From Flagellimonas ochracea (GTDB lineage Bacteria > Bacteroidota > Bacteroidia > Flavobacteriales > Flavobacteriaceae): 64,000 bases of DNA. The notes under the pieces were generated by a model. The model saw only the letters and a program-made list of their open reading frames with translations. It had not been told where the DNA came from and did no database searches. This document shows positions 8,555 through 17,761 of this stretch, in pieces (positions within the stretch are counted from its first letter, which is position 1; every line of letters starts with the position of its first letter). Location of the stretch: NCBI RefSeq assembly GCF_009903685.1, contig NZ_JAAABI010000004.1, positions 1 to 64,000 on the forward strand, given 5' to 3'. The position numbers and the translations under genes are program-made.

Positions 8555-11500
8555 TCAATCCTCTGTCAATATAATTGCCGGAATTTCCAACGAACGGAAC
8601 AGATCGTTGTACGCTTTCATTCCGCTACCCACAATGGCATTTTTCTCGTCTTCGTAAGACTTCCATGCCCTTAAAAGGTCGTTCAAGCGCTCCTTGGCCC
8701 CTTGCGTTACCTTGGGTTCGGCCACGTCCACGAATCCTTTTAGGTACATAAATTCCGCATTCAGTTGATTGTGGAAATTAATTACGTCCTGAAAGGTTTT
8801 TTGTTTGGGCTGTATCAATTTTTCTTCCCAATTCTTAATGCGCTCCAGTAAATCGTCACCTTGGGATAGGAGCTCTTTTGCTTCCTCCCAATCCTTGAGC
8901 AGATCATTGTACTTATTTAATTGAGATTTGGCATTCCGCATTTGGTTGACTGCTTTATGCATGGCCAGCAATGTTTCGTCAATCTTCATCAATACGGATT
9001 GTTGTTCGGCATAATCCATAGGGCTGCCCTCTACTTTGGGGTCAGCTAGGATTACGGCTTTGGTTTCAACGGTTTCACCATCAAGGGAAAGTCTCAGCGT
9101 ATAGGTTCCGGGCGCAACTCTAGACCCACGATAATCACCAAAGACAAATACCTTATTTATAGCTGGAACCGGGTCTTTGGTAAAATCCCAAGTAAAACGA
9201 TTGTATCCTTTTTTAGCAGGGAGTACTGTGGGTTTGGGAGGTCCGCCCGGCCAAGTGCTAAACTTCTTTGGTTTTTGGTTGGTGACGGTTCGGATAACCT
9301 TGCCTCCGGAAAGCACTTCCAGTTTCAATTCGAGGGAATCCACTTTTTTAGGCAAATAATAATCAAGAGTAACTCCTGATTTAGGATTTTGGCCAAGTCC
9401 GGGAACAGGCTTCTCTGAGCTACCCCCATAAATGCGATAAGCATCCTTAGGGGTGATAATGGTAAGTTTGTCTACTGGTTTGACGCTATTCTGGATGGCC
9501 CCGAGATCATCCAATATCCAAAATGAACGGCCCGCGGTGGCTGCGACTAAATCATTGTCCTGAATGATAAGGTCGTTAATTGGCACTATGGGCAGATTGA
9601 GCTGGAGCTGCTGCCATTGCTGTCCGTCATTCAATGAAACATAAAGTCCGGTTTCGGTTCCTGCATAAAGCAACCCTTTTTGTTTTTTGTCTTCCCGAAC
9701 CACGCGAACGAAAGTATGCTTGCCATTGATTCCATTGGTGATTTTTGTCCAGGTTTTACCATAATCCGAAGTTTTAAAAATATAGGGCTTTAAATCCATG
9801 GACTTGTAGCGCATGACCACGATATAGGCAGTAGCAGGGTCATGGGGCGAAACCTCAACACTATTAATAATTCCTTCCTGAAGATTGGGTGGGGTGATAT
9901 TTTCCCAGCTTCCTCCACCATTTTTGGTGATATGAAGCCAACCATCATCCGAACCTGCATAAAGGACACCCTCTTCATGTGGCGATTCCATCAAATACAT
10001 TAGGGTGTTATAATTTTCGCCACCAGCAGCTTCGTTGGTATAGGGTCCTCCACCTGGTCCTTGCTTATCTTTTTCATTTTTGGTGAGGTCGGGACTGATG
10101 ACATCCCAACTATTTCCCCCATCTTTTGATTTAAAGACTACATTACCAGCATGATAAATAGTGTTGCGGTCATGTGGGGATGATATAATGGGAGCATTCC
10201 AATTGTATCGGTACTTGAAATCTTTGGGTACCCTGCCAAGACCCAATTCGGGATATTCCTTAATAGGCTTTCCTTCGCGCGATGCCTTGACCCACTTTTC
10301 AATAATTCCTTGGTAGCAGCCTCCATATACCACCTCTGGATTATCTGGGTCAAAGGCCAAATAGGCACTTTCACAACCGGCTACGGAGTACCAGTCTTTC
10401 CAATCGATACCCGCATCGTTGGTTCGGCTGGCAATAGCGATGGCAGAATTGTCCTGTTGTCCGCCATACACATTATAAGGCACCAAATTGTCGGTGATTA
10501 CTCGATAAAATTGGGAAGTGGGTTGATTTTTCTGTGTACTCCAGCTTTTGCCACCATTGTTGGAAACATTTGCCCCTCCGTCGTTGGAGTTGATCATGAT
10601 GTCATTGTCATGCGGATGAATCCAGAGGTCATGATTGTCTCCATGTGGTGTGGGTAACGGCGTGAAAGTTTTACCGCCATCAATGGATTTGGTAACGGGC
10701 GCATTGAGCACGTAAACGATGTTTTCATTCTGAGGGTCGGCAAAGATTTCCATGTAGTACCAAGAACGGGCAATGTTGATTCTGTCCTTGTTAATTTGCT
10801 TCCAAGTTTTTCCAGCATCAACACTTTTGTAAACACCTCCTTTTTCGTCTTCGGCTTCAATCACGGCGAATACAAGATCGGGATTGGCACGTGAAACAGA
10901 AACCCCAGCTTTTCCAAATTCTTTCGGCAAACCTTTTTCCAGTTTCTTCCATGTTGTGCCACCGTCGGTGGATTTGTAAATTCCTGATGAAGGGCCACCA
11001 GACTCCATTGTCCAGGGGTATCTGCGATGTTGCCATAGGGCCGCATACAAAATCAATGGATTTTTCATATCCATTGACAAGGATGAGGCACCTGTATTCT
11101 CGTCAATGAAAAGTACCCTTTCCCAATTTTCCCCTCCATCTGTGGAACGATAAATGCCACGTTGTTCCGAAGGGCCGTATTGGGCTCCTTGCGCAGCTAC
11201 AAATAGGATATTTGGGTTCTTCGGATGAATGATGACATCCGAAATGTGCCGTGTTTCATCCAACCCAATATGTTTCCATGTTTTGCCAGCATCAGTCGAC
11301 TTGTATACTCCATCTCCCATAGAGGTCATGACCCCTCTGGCGGCATGCTCTCCCATGCCCACGACAATCAGGTTTGGGTCACTTTCGGAAACAGTAATAT
11401 CACCTACTGTGCCGGTTTTTAGCTGTCCATCAGAAATATTTTTCCAGGTAATGCCGTCGTCCGTCGTCTTCCAAATACCACCTCCGGTGGTACCCATGTA

Positions 11501-11704
11501 ATAGGTCATGGGTTGGCTTACCACTCCCGAGCTTGCTACGCTTCTTCCGCCTCTAAAGGGTCCTATGTTTCGCCATTTAAGGCCAGTATAAAGCGAATCG
11601 TTGACAATAACATTGGCAGTTTGGGATTTTTCGTTTCTTCTTTGGGCTTCAATAGGATAAATAGCCAACAAAAGGGCGCAGAGAGTGAGTAGTCTTAGTT
11701 TCAC
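8555..11704 (-). CDS. Secreted sortilin/VPS10-like BNR-repeat protein (glycosyl hydrolase-like)
   Basis: The 1049-residue protein has a signal peptide (ends near residue 20) and then a long run of BNR/Asp-box repeats, seen as [43 protein letters not shown] and [10 protein letters not shown]. These build one or two many-bladed propellers of the sortilin N-terminal type. The last third (from about residue 740) holds a beta-sandwich region and a helical C-terminus. It is commonly annotated as glycosyl hydrolase, but no catalytic pair can be assigned from sequence and it may be a binding protein or protease-linked propeller. No T9SS tail is evident. It appears monocistronic. Confidence 0.92.
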   Translation of the reverse strand: MKLRLLTLCALLLAIYPIEAQRRNEKSQTANVIVNDSLYTGLKWRNIGPFRGGRSVASSGVVSQPMTYYMGTTGGGIWKTTDDGITWKNISDGQLKTGTVGDITVSESDPNLIVVGMGEHAARGVMTSMGDGVYKSTDAGKTWKHIGLDETRHISDVIIHPKNPNILFVAAQGAQYGPSEQRGIYRSTDGGENWERVLFIDENTGASSLSMDMKNPLILYAALWQHRRYPWTMESGGPSSGIYKSTDGGTTWKKLEKGLPKEFGKAGVSVSRANPDLVFAVIEAEDEKGGVYKSVDAGKTWKQINKDRINIARSWYYMEIFADPQNENIVYVLNAPVTKSIDGGKTFTPLPTPHGDNHDLWIHPHDNDIMINSNDGGANVSNNGGKSWSTQKNQPTSQFYRVITDNLVPYNVYGGQQDNSAIAIASRTNDAGIDWKDWYSVAGCESAYLAFDPDNPEVVYGGCYQGIIEKWVKASREGKPIKEYPELGLGRVPKDFKYRYNWNAPIISSPHDRNTIYHAGNVVFKSKDGGNSWDVISPDLTKNEKDKQGPGGGPYTNEAAGGENYNTLMYLMESPHEEGVLYAGSDDGWLHITKNGGGSWENITPPNLQEGIINSVEVSPHDPATAYIVVMRYKSMDLKPYIFKTSDYGKTWTKITNGINGKHTFVRVVREDKKQKGLLYAGTETGLYVSLNDGQQWQQLQLNLPIVPINDLIIQDNDLVAATAGRSFWILDDLGAIQNSVKPVDKLTIITPKDAYRIYGGSSEKPVPGLGQNPKSGVTLDYYLPKKVDSLELKLEVLSGGKVIRTVTNQKPKKFSTWPGGPPKPTVLPAKKGYNRFTWDFTKDPVPAINKVFVFGDYRGSRVAPGTYTLRLSLDGETVETKAVILADPKVEGSPMDYAEQQSVLMKIDETLLAMHKAVNQMRNAKSQLNKYNDLLKDWEEAKELLSQGDDLLERIKNWEEKLIQPKQKTFQDVINFHNQLNAEFMYLKGFVDVAEPKVTQGAKERLNDLLRAWKSYEDEKNAIVGSGMKAYNDLFRSLEIPAIILTED

Positions 11705-11801
11705 GGGAATGTTGAATTAGTTAGTCTGCTAAAGATACTAATTCAAACGTATTGCGTGTTTGGGTAGTCGTCAATAAAAATGGGTATAAATTAAATGATG
11801 G

Positions 11802-12290
11802 TCACTCCACCCTTTTGTACGCAAATGTCATTTCCTGCACCTTTTCATCCTCCCCAATCAAAACATGCATGTTCATCTGGTTCTCATTCACCTTTTCAAT
11901 GGTAAAACCATCGAAAAAAGCGACTCCATTTTCAATTTTAATCAATTTAAAGTCGATGGTTTCCTCTTTTTCTTCCCATCCGTGTAGATTGCCGTGAAAG
12001 TGCTTTAGTTGAAGGATTAACGTGTTGTCTATCCCTTGGATATGCCCCACTTCATAAAAGGAGATCTTGTTGTCCTTAACCATTTTATACACGAACATCA
12101 TCGAGTTTCCCAAAGGCGGACTCCAGATTTCCTCGGCAATACCGCCAAAGGCCTCACCTTGCCAATGCCCGGCAATCCATTTCACATTTTCCAAGGAAGC
12201 AGGCGGAGAGGTTTGCCCATCGACCCATTGCAATGTTTTTTGCCCTGTGGCAATTCCCAATCCCAAAAAGAAAAAGATAAGTGTTTTCAT
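11802..12290 (-). CDS. DUF6265-like secreted protein
   Basis: I start the gene at the ATG at 12290, which begins a signal peptide (MKTLIFFFLGLGIATGQ); a longer reading frame upstream would run into the preceding gene. The mature protein has VKWIAGHWQGEAFGGIAEEIWSPP near residue 35 and a MFVYKMVKDNKISFYE strand, the pattern of DUF6265, a lipocalin-like beta barrel of unknown ligand. It lies 34 bases after the SIMPL gene, likely in the same transcript. Confidence 0.85.
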   Translation of the reverse strand: MKTLIFFFLGLGIATGQKTLQWVDGQTSPPASLENVKWIAGHWQGEAFGGIAEEIWSPPLGNSMMFVYKMVKDNKISFYEVGHIQGIDNTLILQLKHFHGNLHGWEEKEETIDFKLIKIENGVAFFDGFTIEKVNENQMNMHVLIGEDEKVQEMTFAYKRVE

Positions 12291-12324
12291 AGTGCTTTTT
12301 TTCAATAAGACGAAGCGAAATCCT

Positions 12325-13026
12325 TTAATTGGACAAGGCAAATTTGATGCTCACATTGGTTTCTACTTTGATTTTTTCAAAATCAATATCCAAAGGCTCT
12401 GCCTCCACCAAATCTACGCCCATGGTTTTCATTTCCATGCGCGGTGCTTGATTATATCTGGGATAATAAGGGGTAGAGGTGTCCAAAATGTGAATGGCCT
12501 TGCCAATCGATTGTCCCAAAGGTTCAGTGAGCGCTACAGCTTTTTTCTTGGCCTTTTTTATTGCCCTTGACTTAAGTTCCAACTCCAATTCGTCCATTTT
12601 GGAGTATTCGGTCTTTTCTAAATAGGCGTTGGCAATATCCAATTGCTCCAAGGCCACCATCACTTCCCCAGCTTGTTTTCCAGAATATACCAACAAAGAA
12701 TACTGCTTGCTTTTGAGCACTTCTTTTCCTCGAAGAAAATATTTTTTGAAATTGCTGCTTAAATCTTGAATCACCAACTGCTTGTCCAGGTCAATTCCCA
12801 ATGCACGAAGTCGTTGCGCCATCTTGTTTTCCTGTTCTTCCACAGATTTCTGTCCTTTGGAGTCCTTTTCCTGTATGGTAATGTTCAAATAAATTTTATC
12901 CGGGGTCACCAAGGTGTCCACTCGTGCCGAGGTTTCCAAATAGGGTACATCCAAAAAGTTCTTGGATTGTGCAAAAATTAAGGAGGAGAACAAAAAACTT
13001 GCAATAGGGATAATGATTTTTTTCAT
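12325..13026 (-). CDS. SIMPL domain (DUF541) periplasmic protein
   Basis: A signal peptide (MKKIIIPIASFLFSSLIFAQ) precedes a SIMPL domain: the strand ARVDTLVTPDKIYLNITIQEKD, the helix EEQENKMAQRLRALGIDLDKQL, and the EYSKMDELELELKSRAIKKAKKKAVALTEPLGQSIGKAI stretch that defines the family. Related proteins (BP26, YggE) assemble as periplasmic oligomers and are linked to oxidative stress tolerance. The precise role is unknown. It is first in a two-gene unit. Confidence 0.9.
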   Translation of the reverse strand: MKKIIIPIASFLFSSLIFAQSKNFLDVPYLETSARVDTLVTPDKIYLNITIQEKDSKGQKSVEEQENKMAQRLRALGIDLDKQLVIQDLSSNFKKYFLRGKEVLKSKQYSLLVYSGKQAGEVMVALEQLDIANAYLEKTEYSKMDELELELKSRAIKKAKKKAVALTEPLGQSIGKAIHILDTSTPYYPRYNQAPRMEMKTMGVDLVEAEPLDIDFEKIKVETNVSIKFALSN

Positions 13027-13141
13027 GGTGTGATTTTATTTAAAGGTAAATACTTCCCATTAACAAGCAAAACATATACCATATTGGTGGCACTTATGTA
13101 TTTGATAGTGGTATCTTGTTATTCTTGATTAAATTGGTAAG

Positions 13142-14278
13142 ATGAAATTTGTACTTGCTCCAGATAAATATAAAGGTTCATTGACAGGAAATGAATTCTG
13201 TGATGCTGTTGAGAGTGGGATTAAAAAAGTGTTTCCGCATGCAACGATGGTTAAAAAACCTCTCGCTGATGGAGGGGATGGAACCCTTGAGGTAGTACGC
13301 AGTTATTTGCATGGAGGAATGATAGATGTAAATGTAAACGACCCTCTTTTCAGGGATATTAAAAGTGCCTATCTGCTTTCAGGAGATAAAAAAACAGCAT
13401 TTGTGGAGATGTCGGAAGCCTCGGGGTACAAGCTTCTAAAAAAAGTAGAAATGAACTGTATGCAAACCACAACATTGGGCACTGGGCAATTGATTTTACA
13501 TGCCATTGAACATGGTGTGGAAAAAATTATTTTGGGCATCGGGGGCAGCGCGACCAACGATGGGGGAATGGGAATGGCATCGGCCCTCGGGTTTCGGTTT
13601 TTGGATGCAGAGGGAAACACCTTGCGGCCCATTGGCAAAAATCTTATCAATGTCAAGCAAATTGATACTGAAGAAGTGAACGAAAAACTTTTGAATGTGA
13701 AGGTGCAAGTTGCCTGCGATGTGACCAATCCGTTATATGGCACAAATGGAGCTGCGCATGTTTATGGGCCTCAAAAGGGGGCAAACATGGAAGAGGTGGA
13801 ACTTTTGGACAATGGACTGAAAAATTTTGCCAATGTATTGCAAAACACTTTTGGAGTGGATGTGCAAAATATTCCAGGCGCGGGAGCTGCCGGTGGGTTG
13901 GGAGCTGGAGCTATGGTTTTTTTGAATGCAGAATTGATTTCTGGAGTAGAGATGGTGATGGATATTGCTGGATTCGGAGAAGCTTTGGACAATACGGACT
14001 GGGTAATCACAGGGGAAGGCCAATTGGATGGTCAAACACTTTCCGGAAAGACCATTCAAGGCGTTGTAAAATATGCCAAAGAAAAAAGAATTCCAGTGGC
14101 CGCACTTTGTGGGGCCGTGGATATATCCATAGAACAAATGCAGCACATGGGATTGGATTATGCCATTTCCATTTTAAATGGGGTTTGCGGTCTGGATGAA
14201 GCCAAACGCAGCAGCTATAAAAATTTGGAACTGGCGAGCTATAATTTTGCCAATCTTCTAAAAAGTAAAAAGAAATAG
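13142..14278 (+). CDS. Glycerate kinase (GlxK/GarK family)
   Basis: The 378-residue enzyme phosphorylates D-glycerate to 2- or 3-phosphoglycerate. Family motifs are clear: FVLAPDKYKGSLTG at the N-terminus, KPLADGGDGTLEV near residue 40, ILGIGGSATNDGGMGMA near 130, and PGAGAAGGLGAGAM near 245. The length is typical. It is a single gene and ends directly against the convergent acetyltransferase gene with no spacer. No glyoxylate or glucarate genes are nearby to define the source of glycerate. Confidence 0.95.
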   Translation: MKFVLAPDKYKGSLTGNEFCDAVESGIKKVFPHATMVKKPLADGGDGTLEVVRSYLHGGMIDVNVNDPLFRDIKSAYLLSGDKKTAFVEMSEASGYKLLKKVEMNCMQTTTLGTGQLILHAIEHGVEKIILGIGGSATNDGGMGMASALGFRFLDAEGNTLRPIGKNLINVKQIDTEEVNEKLLNVKVQVACDVTNPLYGTNGAAHVYGPQKGANMEEVELLDNGLKNFANVLQNTFGVDVQNIPGAGAAGGLGAGAMVFLNAELISGVEMVMDIAGFGEALDNTDWVITGEGQLDGQTLSGKTIQGVVKYAKEKRIPVAALCGAVDISIEQMQHMGLDYAISILNGVCGLDEAKRSSYKNLELASYNFANLLKSKKK

Positions 14279-14875
14279 TTACGAGTTACGATCCATCTTA
14301 AATTCCAGTCCAGCTTTTACAGTCTTCCATTCGCTGTCCAAAATTGAGAATACCACGGTGTCCCTCAAGTTTCCTTGTGCATCCAGTTTATGGTTCCTCA
14401 AGATTCCATCTTGTTTGGCTCCCAATCTAAGAATGGCATTTCGGGAGGGGTGGTTATGAAAATGGGTCCTGAACTCTACGGCTATTGCACCCATGCTTTC
14501 AAAAGCATATTGAAGTAAAAGGTATTTGCATTCCGTGTTGATTCCAGTTCGTTGGGCACTTTTTGCATACCAAGTATATCCAATTTCCAATCGTTTATGC
14601 TTCAAATCCATGTTCATGAAGCGTGTGCTGCCCACTATTTGCCCCGTATTTTTGTTACGGATTACAAAGGGAATCGCACTTTTAGATTCATATTGGCCCA
14701 AGGCAGTTTCTATGTACTGATTTATGGTTTTAGCAGAGGGCACACTGGTGTACCACAGATTCCATAGTTTGCCGTCAGAGGCTGCGAGGAGCAAATCGTC
14801 CTTGTGGGACATATTCATGGGAATCAGTTCTACTAGTTTACCAGCAAGTGTTACGGGTGTCGACCAAGGTGCCAT
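14279..14875 (-). CDS. GNAT N-acetyltransferase (RimJ/RimL-like)
   Basis: The 198-residue protein has the layout of the RimJ/YjdJ-like GNAT group: LVELIPMNMSHKDDLLLAA at the start, the IGYTWYAKSAQRTGINTECK segment (acetyl-CoA-binding loop region) near residue 97, and the HNHPSRNAILRLGAKQDGILRNH motif near 143. These enzymes often acetylate N-terminal amino groups; the acceptor cannot be assigned. It is convergent with and directly abuts the glycerate kinase gene. Confidence 0.9.
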   Translation of the reverse strand: MAPWSTPVTLAGKLVELIPMNMSHKDDLLLAASDGKLWNLWYTSVPSAKTINQYIETALGQYESKSAIPFVIRNKNTGQIVGSTRFMNMDLKHKRLEIGYTWYAKSAQRTGINTECKYLLLQYAFESMGAIAVEFRTHFHNHPSRNAILRLGAKQDGILRNHKLDAQGNLRDTVVFSILDSEWKTVKAGLEFKMDRNS

Positions 14876-14920
14876 TTGATGAACTTTATACTATCAAAGA
14901 TAGATATTGGCAGCTATTGA

Positions 14921-14950
14921 AATAAAAAAGGACCGGTTTTACCCGGTCCC
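14921..14950 (-). terminator. Rho-independent terminator for the 14981-15451 gene
   Basis: On the minus strand a 7-bp stem (GGACCGG with CCGGTCC, 14930-14936 and 14943-14949, loop of 6) is followed by a run of six T. It lies 31 bases after the stop codon of the secreted protein gene. Confidence 0.85.
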
Positions 14951-14980
14951 AACATCAATCAAAAAACGAAAATTAGTAAA

Positions 14981-15451
14981 TTATCCAATATCCTTAAACT
15001 CTTCTACAGTGAAGAAATCTTGGTCGTCGCTGTTGATTATGTATTTTCCATTGTTCAAGTGGTACTTAAAGGTGCGGTCTTCAACTTTTACATCAAAACC
15101 TTTTGCAGTGGGAACCACTTGAAAGTTTCCAGCTACTGATTTTTTGTATTTAAGCACCAAAAAGTGTTCATACTCTTTGTCATTGTCGGTATCTACGGCA
15201 ATCAACTTTGTCACTTGGGTCGGCGTAGGTTTTCTATCTTGGTCAATTTGACCCCTATCTTTTTCGTCCCAGGCCATGGTGTAGTTTTTGGTCTCTAGAA
15301 TTTTCACGTTGTACGGAAATTCGGTTCCATTTTTATCTACGGAAAACGTTTTGTGTATGGTTGTTTTCATTTTTCCAGAGTTACTGCTTTGGCTGTAGCC
15401 GTAAAAACCGGCCATTAAGAATATTGATAATAGTGTTGCTATATTTTTCAT
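14981..15451 (-). CDS. Secreted protein of unknown function
   Basis: The 156-residue product has a signal peptide (ends at about residue 20, ...YGYSQ) and a mature beta-rich domain with strands such as YNVKILETKNYTMAW and FKYHLNNGKYIINSDDQDFFTVEEF. I do not recognise a family. It lies downstream of the Dps-like gene (52 bases) and ends at a strong terminator, so the two are probably co-transcribed; a stress-linked role would be inference. Confidence 0.85.
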   Translation of the reverse strand: MKNIATLLSIFLMAGFYGYSQSSNSGKMKTTIHKTFSVDKNGTEFPYNVKILETKNYTMAWDEKDRGQIDQDRKPTPTQVTKLIAVDTDNDKEYEHFLVLKYKKSVAGNFQVVPTAKGFDVKVEDRTFKYHLNNGKYIINSDDQDFFTVEEFKDIG

Positions 15452-15503
15452 GTTGTATTAATTATAGTATTATTAAATTTTGTTTTAAGGGTTTATCCTG
15501 GTC

Positions 15504-16010
15504 TTATTTAAGATAGGAGGTGAACATCCAATTTCTCTTTTCTATGTAGCGGATAAAATCTGTGAGCATTTGCTCGGTGGCCACATCTCCAGTTTCAAGT
15601 GAGGCATTGATTCCATCCAGCATGCTGTTATGCAATATTTCAAAGTCTTGCAATACTTCACGCGTCATTTCAATAGCGGTTAGGTTCTCTTTCTCCTCTT
15701 TGATATTGGAAAGTTCCAATGTCTTTTTCAGGGTGAAATTGGGTTTTACACCAAATACTCGAATACGTTCGGCAAGGATGTCAATATTCTCTTTCACTTT
15801 GTTGTATTCTTTTTCGAACTCTTCGTGAAGTTCAAAAAATTCTGGACCTTCAATGTTCCAGTGAAAGTTTCTCAATTTATTATAGAATACTTGGTAGTTT
15901 GCCAATAGGGTGTTCAGCGTTACCACTATTTCAGCAGTTTCCAAATACGTGAAGCCTAATTTTTTTGAGATTTTCATTTTATTTTCTTTTTCTGTTTTTA
16001 CTGTTTCCAT
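15504..16010 (-). CDS. Dps-family ferritin-like DNA-protection protein
   Basis: The 168-residue protein has the four-helix Dps fold with the ferroxidase signature: NFHWNIEGPEFFELHEEFEKEY, where His, Asp/Glu and Glu ligands line the intersubunit iron site, and VKENIDILAERIRVFG after it. Dps dodecamers oxidise Fe(II) with peroxide, store iron and shield DNA. The first start codon gives a short charged tail (METVKTEKENK); a start at residue 12 is also possible. The 370-base region upstream must hold its promoter, but only an imperfect box (TAGCATTTG on the minus strand) is seen there. Confidence 0.92.
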   Translation of the reverse strand: METVKTEKENKMKISKKLGFTYLETAEIVVTLNTLLANYQVFYNKLRNFHWNIEGPEFFELHEEFEKEYNKVKENIDILAERIRVFGVKPNFTLKKTLELSNIKEEKENLTAIEMTREVLQDFEILHNSMLDGINASLETGDVATEQMLTDFIRYIEKRNWMFTSYLK

Positions 16011-16335
16011 TTTTATGATTTAAATTTTAAGAGTTAACAATGAAGACTCATTTTGCAGAAAGAATTTACCGCAAATGCTAATGCACCATTATGAGGTGTA
16101 GCTGGTCTTTTATTTTTGTTTTTATGGGATGTATTCCCACTGTGTGAAGAAAAGTGTAAATGGCCTGTTGCGAGACCTAGAAGACTGTAAGGTTAACGTG
16201 TGTTATTTTCGTAATCATACCTTTAATATACAGTTATTTATCAGAATATCAAGTATTTAACAAGTTTTAACGTTTTGTGTTGTCCATATTGACCTATCTT
16301 AGAAAATCTTAACAAATTATCTCGAATTGATAACT

Positions 16336-16366
16336 TTTGGGCAAGGAAAGCGAACATTTAGATTTG
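16336..16366 (+). promoter_or_regulatory. Promoter of the LytTR regulator gene
   Basis: TTTG (16336-16339), a 19-base spacer, and TAGATTTG (16359-16366) match the Bacteroidota housekeeping promoter in both boxes and spacing. The start codon follows 13 bases later. The rest of the 16011-16358 intergenic region shows only a short TGGGA/TCCCA hairpin and no gene. Confidence 0.75.
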
Positions 16367-16379
16367 CCTTGATAATTTT

Positions 16380-17135
16380 ATGAAGACCAGAAATCTTTTC
16401 ATTTTAACAACGGTAATAGCAACCCTTTTGGGGTTTTTGATTCACTGGAGGGAATATGAAACCAGAGAACAAGTCTCCTTACTTCATGTGTTGATATGGC
16501 AGTTGGTTATTTGGACACCTTGGATTATGGGGTTTAAAGGCTTGGAAAAAACCATAAAAAAAACCAAGTCCATAGAATATGGGGATGTCTATGTATTTGG
16601 TTATGGCTTTCTTTGGATTTGTTTTCATTACGGCTGGTTTGTTTTGATAAGCTCCAATTTTAGTCCTTATCGAGAGTTTTCTGGCTTCCGATTTGGTGTA
16701 TATCGCTACTTTTTCATTTTCTGGACACTCATCGATATTGGGTTGCTGTGGTTTGCAATTGACAAACTCAAGTCGAAGGCAGGCGAAGAGGACAACCGGT
16801 CACCACTCTTTGAACTCACCCGCGGAGACAAAAAGTATTTTTGTAATCCTTCTCAAATTCACTGGTTGGTTGCTGAAAACTATTATACCAAACTGTCGAC
16901 CACAGAAGGTATTTTCATGATGCGGAGGACACTGAAGTCATTTCACGATGTGTTGCCCTCCGATAATTTCAAGAAAATCCATAGATCAACCATAGTCAAT
17001 GTTGATTATGTATCGGAAATATCAAGGGGCAATACCCAAAGTTTGGAGGTGGTGCTCAAAGATGGCACCCGAAGAAGGGTAAGCCGAAGTTTCGCCAAAG
17101 AAATCCTTCAGTTTTTCAAGAACAGAACCTACTAG
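16380..17135 (+). CDS. Membrane-bound LytTR-type transcriptional regulator
   Basis: About four hydrophobic helices fill residues 5-125 and a LytTR DNA-binding domain fills residues about 145-250, with the family pattern IHWLVAENYYTKLSTTEG, MRRTLKSFHDVLP, FKKIHRSTIVNVDYVSEI and LKDGTRRRVSRSF. No receiver domain is present, so signals are probably sensed directly in the membrane. It has its own promoter and lies 102 bases upstream of the molybdenum hydroxylase genes on the same strand; it is an obvious candidate regulator for them, though this is inference. Confidence 0.92.
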   Translation: MKTRNLFILTTVIATLLGFLIHWREYETREQVSLLHVLIWQLVIWTPWIMGFKGLEKTIKKTKSIEYGDVYVFGYGFLWICFHYGWFVLISSNFSPYREFSGFRFGVYRYFFIFWTLIDIGLLWFAIDKLKSKAGEEDNRSPLFELTRGDKKYFCNPSQIHWLVAENYYTKLSTTEGIFMMRRTLKSFHDVLPSDNFKKIHRSTIVNVDYVSEISRGNTQSLEVVLKDGTRRRVSRSFAKEILQFFKNRTY

Positions 17136-17237
17136 TGCAATTCACTATCAAAAATTTGTGCATTTACTGCATTGCGTCATTTTGATTACGCAGGTTGACC
17201 ATTTTAGGAATAAATTGATTTCAAAATCAAGCGAAAA

Positions 17238-17702
17238 ATGGCATCATTTACCCTCACTGTAAACAATAAAAAAAGAACGTTTTCTGCTGAACCAGACACC
17301 CCATTACTATGGGTGCTACGTGATATTTTGGGATTAACTGGCACCAAATATGCCTGTGGAAAGGGAATCTGCGGTTCCTGTACTGTAATTGTGAACGGAA
17401 AATCCGTGCGATCATGTGCAATGGCCATTCAATATATTGGCAAAGATGAGGTTTTAACGATTGAAGGGCTTTCGGAAGGTGCGGACCATCCCATTCAGAA
17501 AGCATGGATAGCGGCCGATGTGCCACAATGTGGATATTGTCAGCCCGGATTTATAATGAGCACTTTTGACCTGCTTTCCAATAATCCCGAACCTTCAGAC
17601 GAGGAAATTAATCAAGCATTACAAGGCAACATTTGCCGATGTGGCACTTACACTCGGATAAGAAAAGCCATTCAGATTGCTATCACAGAAACCGAAAACT
17701 GA
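17238..17702 (+). CDS. Molybdenum hydroxylase 2Fe-2S subunit (IorA/CoxS-like)
   Basis: The 154-residue protein carries electrons from the molybdenum site of the next gene's product. An N-terminal ferredoxin-type cluster is bound by Cys40, Cys45, Cys48 and Cys60 (CGKGICGSC...C) and a second helical-domain cluster by Cys98, Cys101, Cys133 and Cys135 (CGYC...CRC). This is the full complement of the isoquinoline 1-oxidoreductase alpha / aldehyde dehydrogenase small-subunit group. There is no FAD subunit gene nearby, as is usual for Ior-type two-subunit enzymes, so electrons likely go to a cytochrome or other acceptor. Confidence 0.95.
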   Translation: MASFTLTVNNKKRTFSAEPDTPLLWVLRDILGLTGTKYACGKGICGSCTVIVNGKSVRSCAMAIQYIGKDEVLTIEGLSEGADHPIQKAWIAADVPQCGYCQPGFIMSTFDLLSNNPEPSDEEINQALQGNICRCGTYTRIRKAIQIAITETEN

Positions 17703-17761
17703 TAGCAACCGCTTCATTAAGTTTTATTGTTTTTTGATAATCCAAGAATAAAAAGCATACC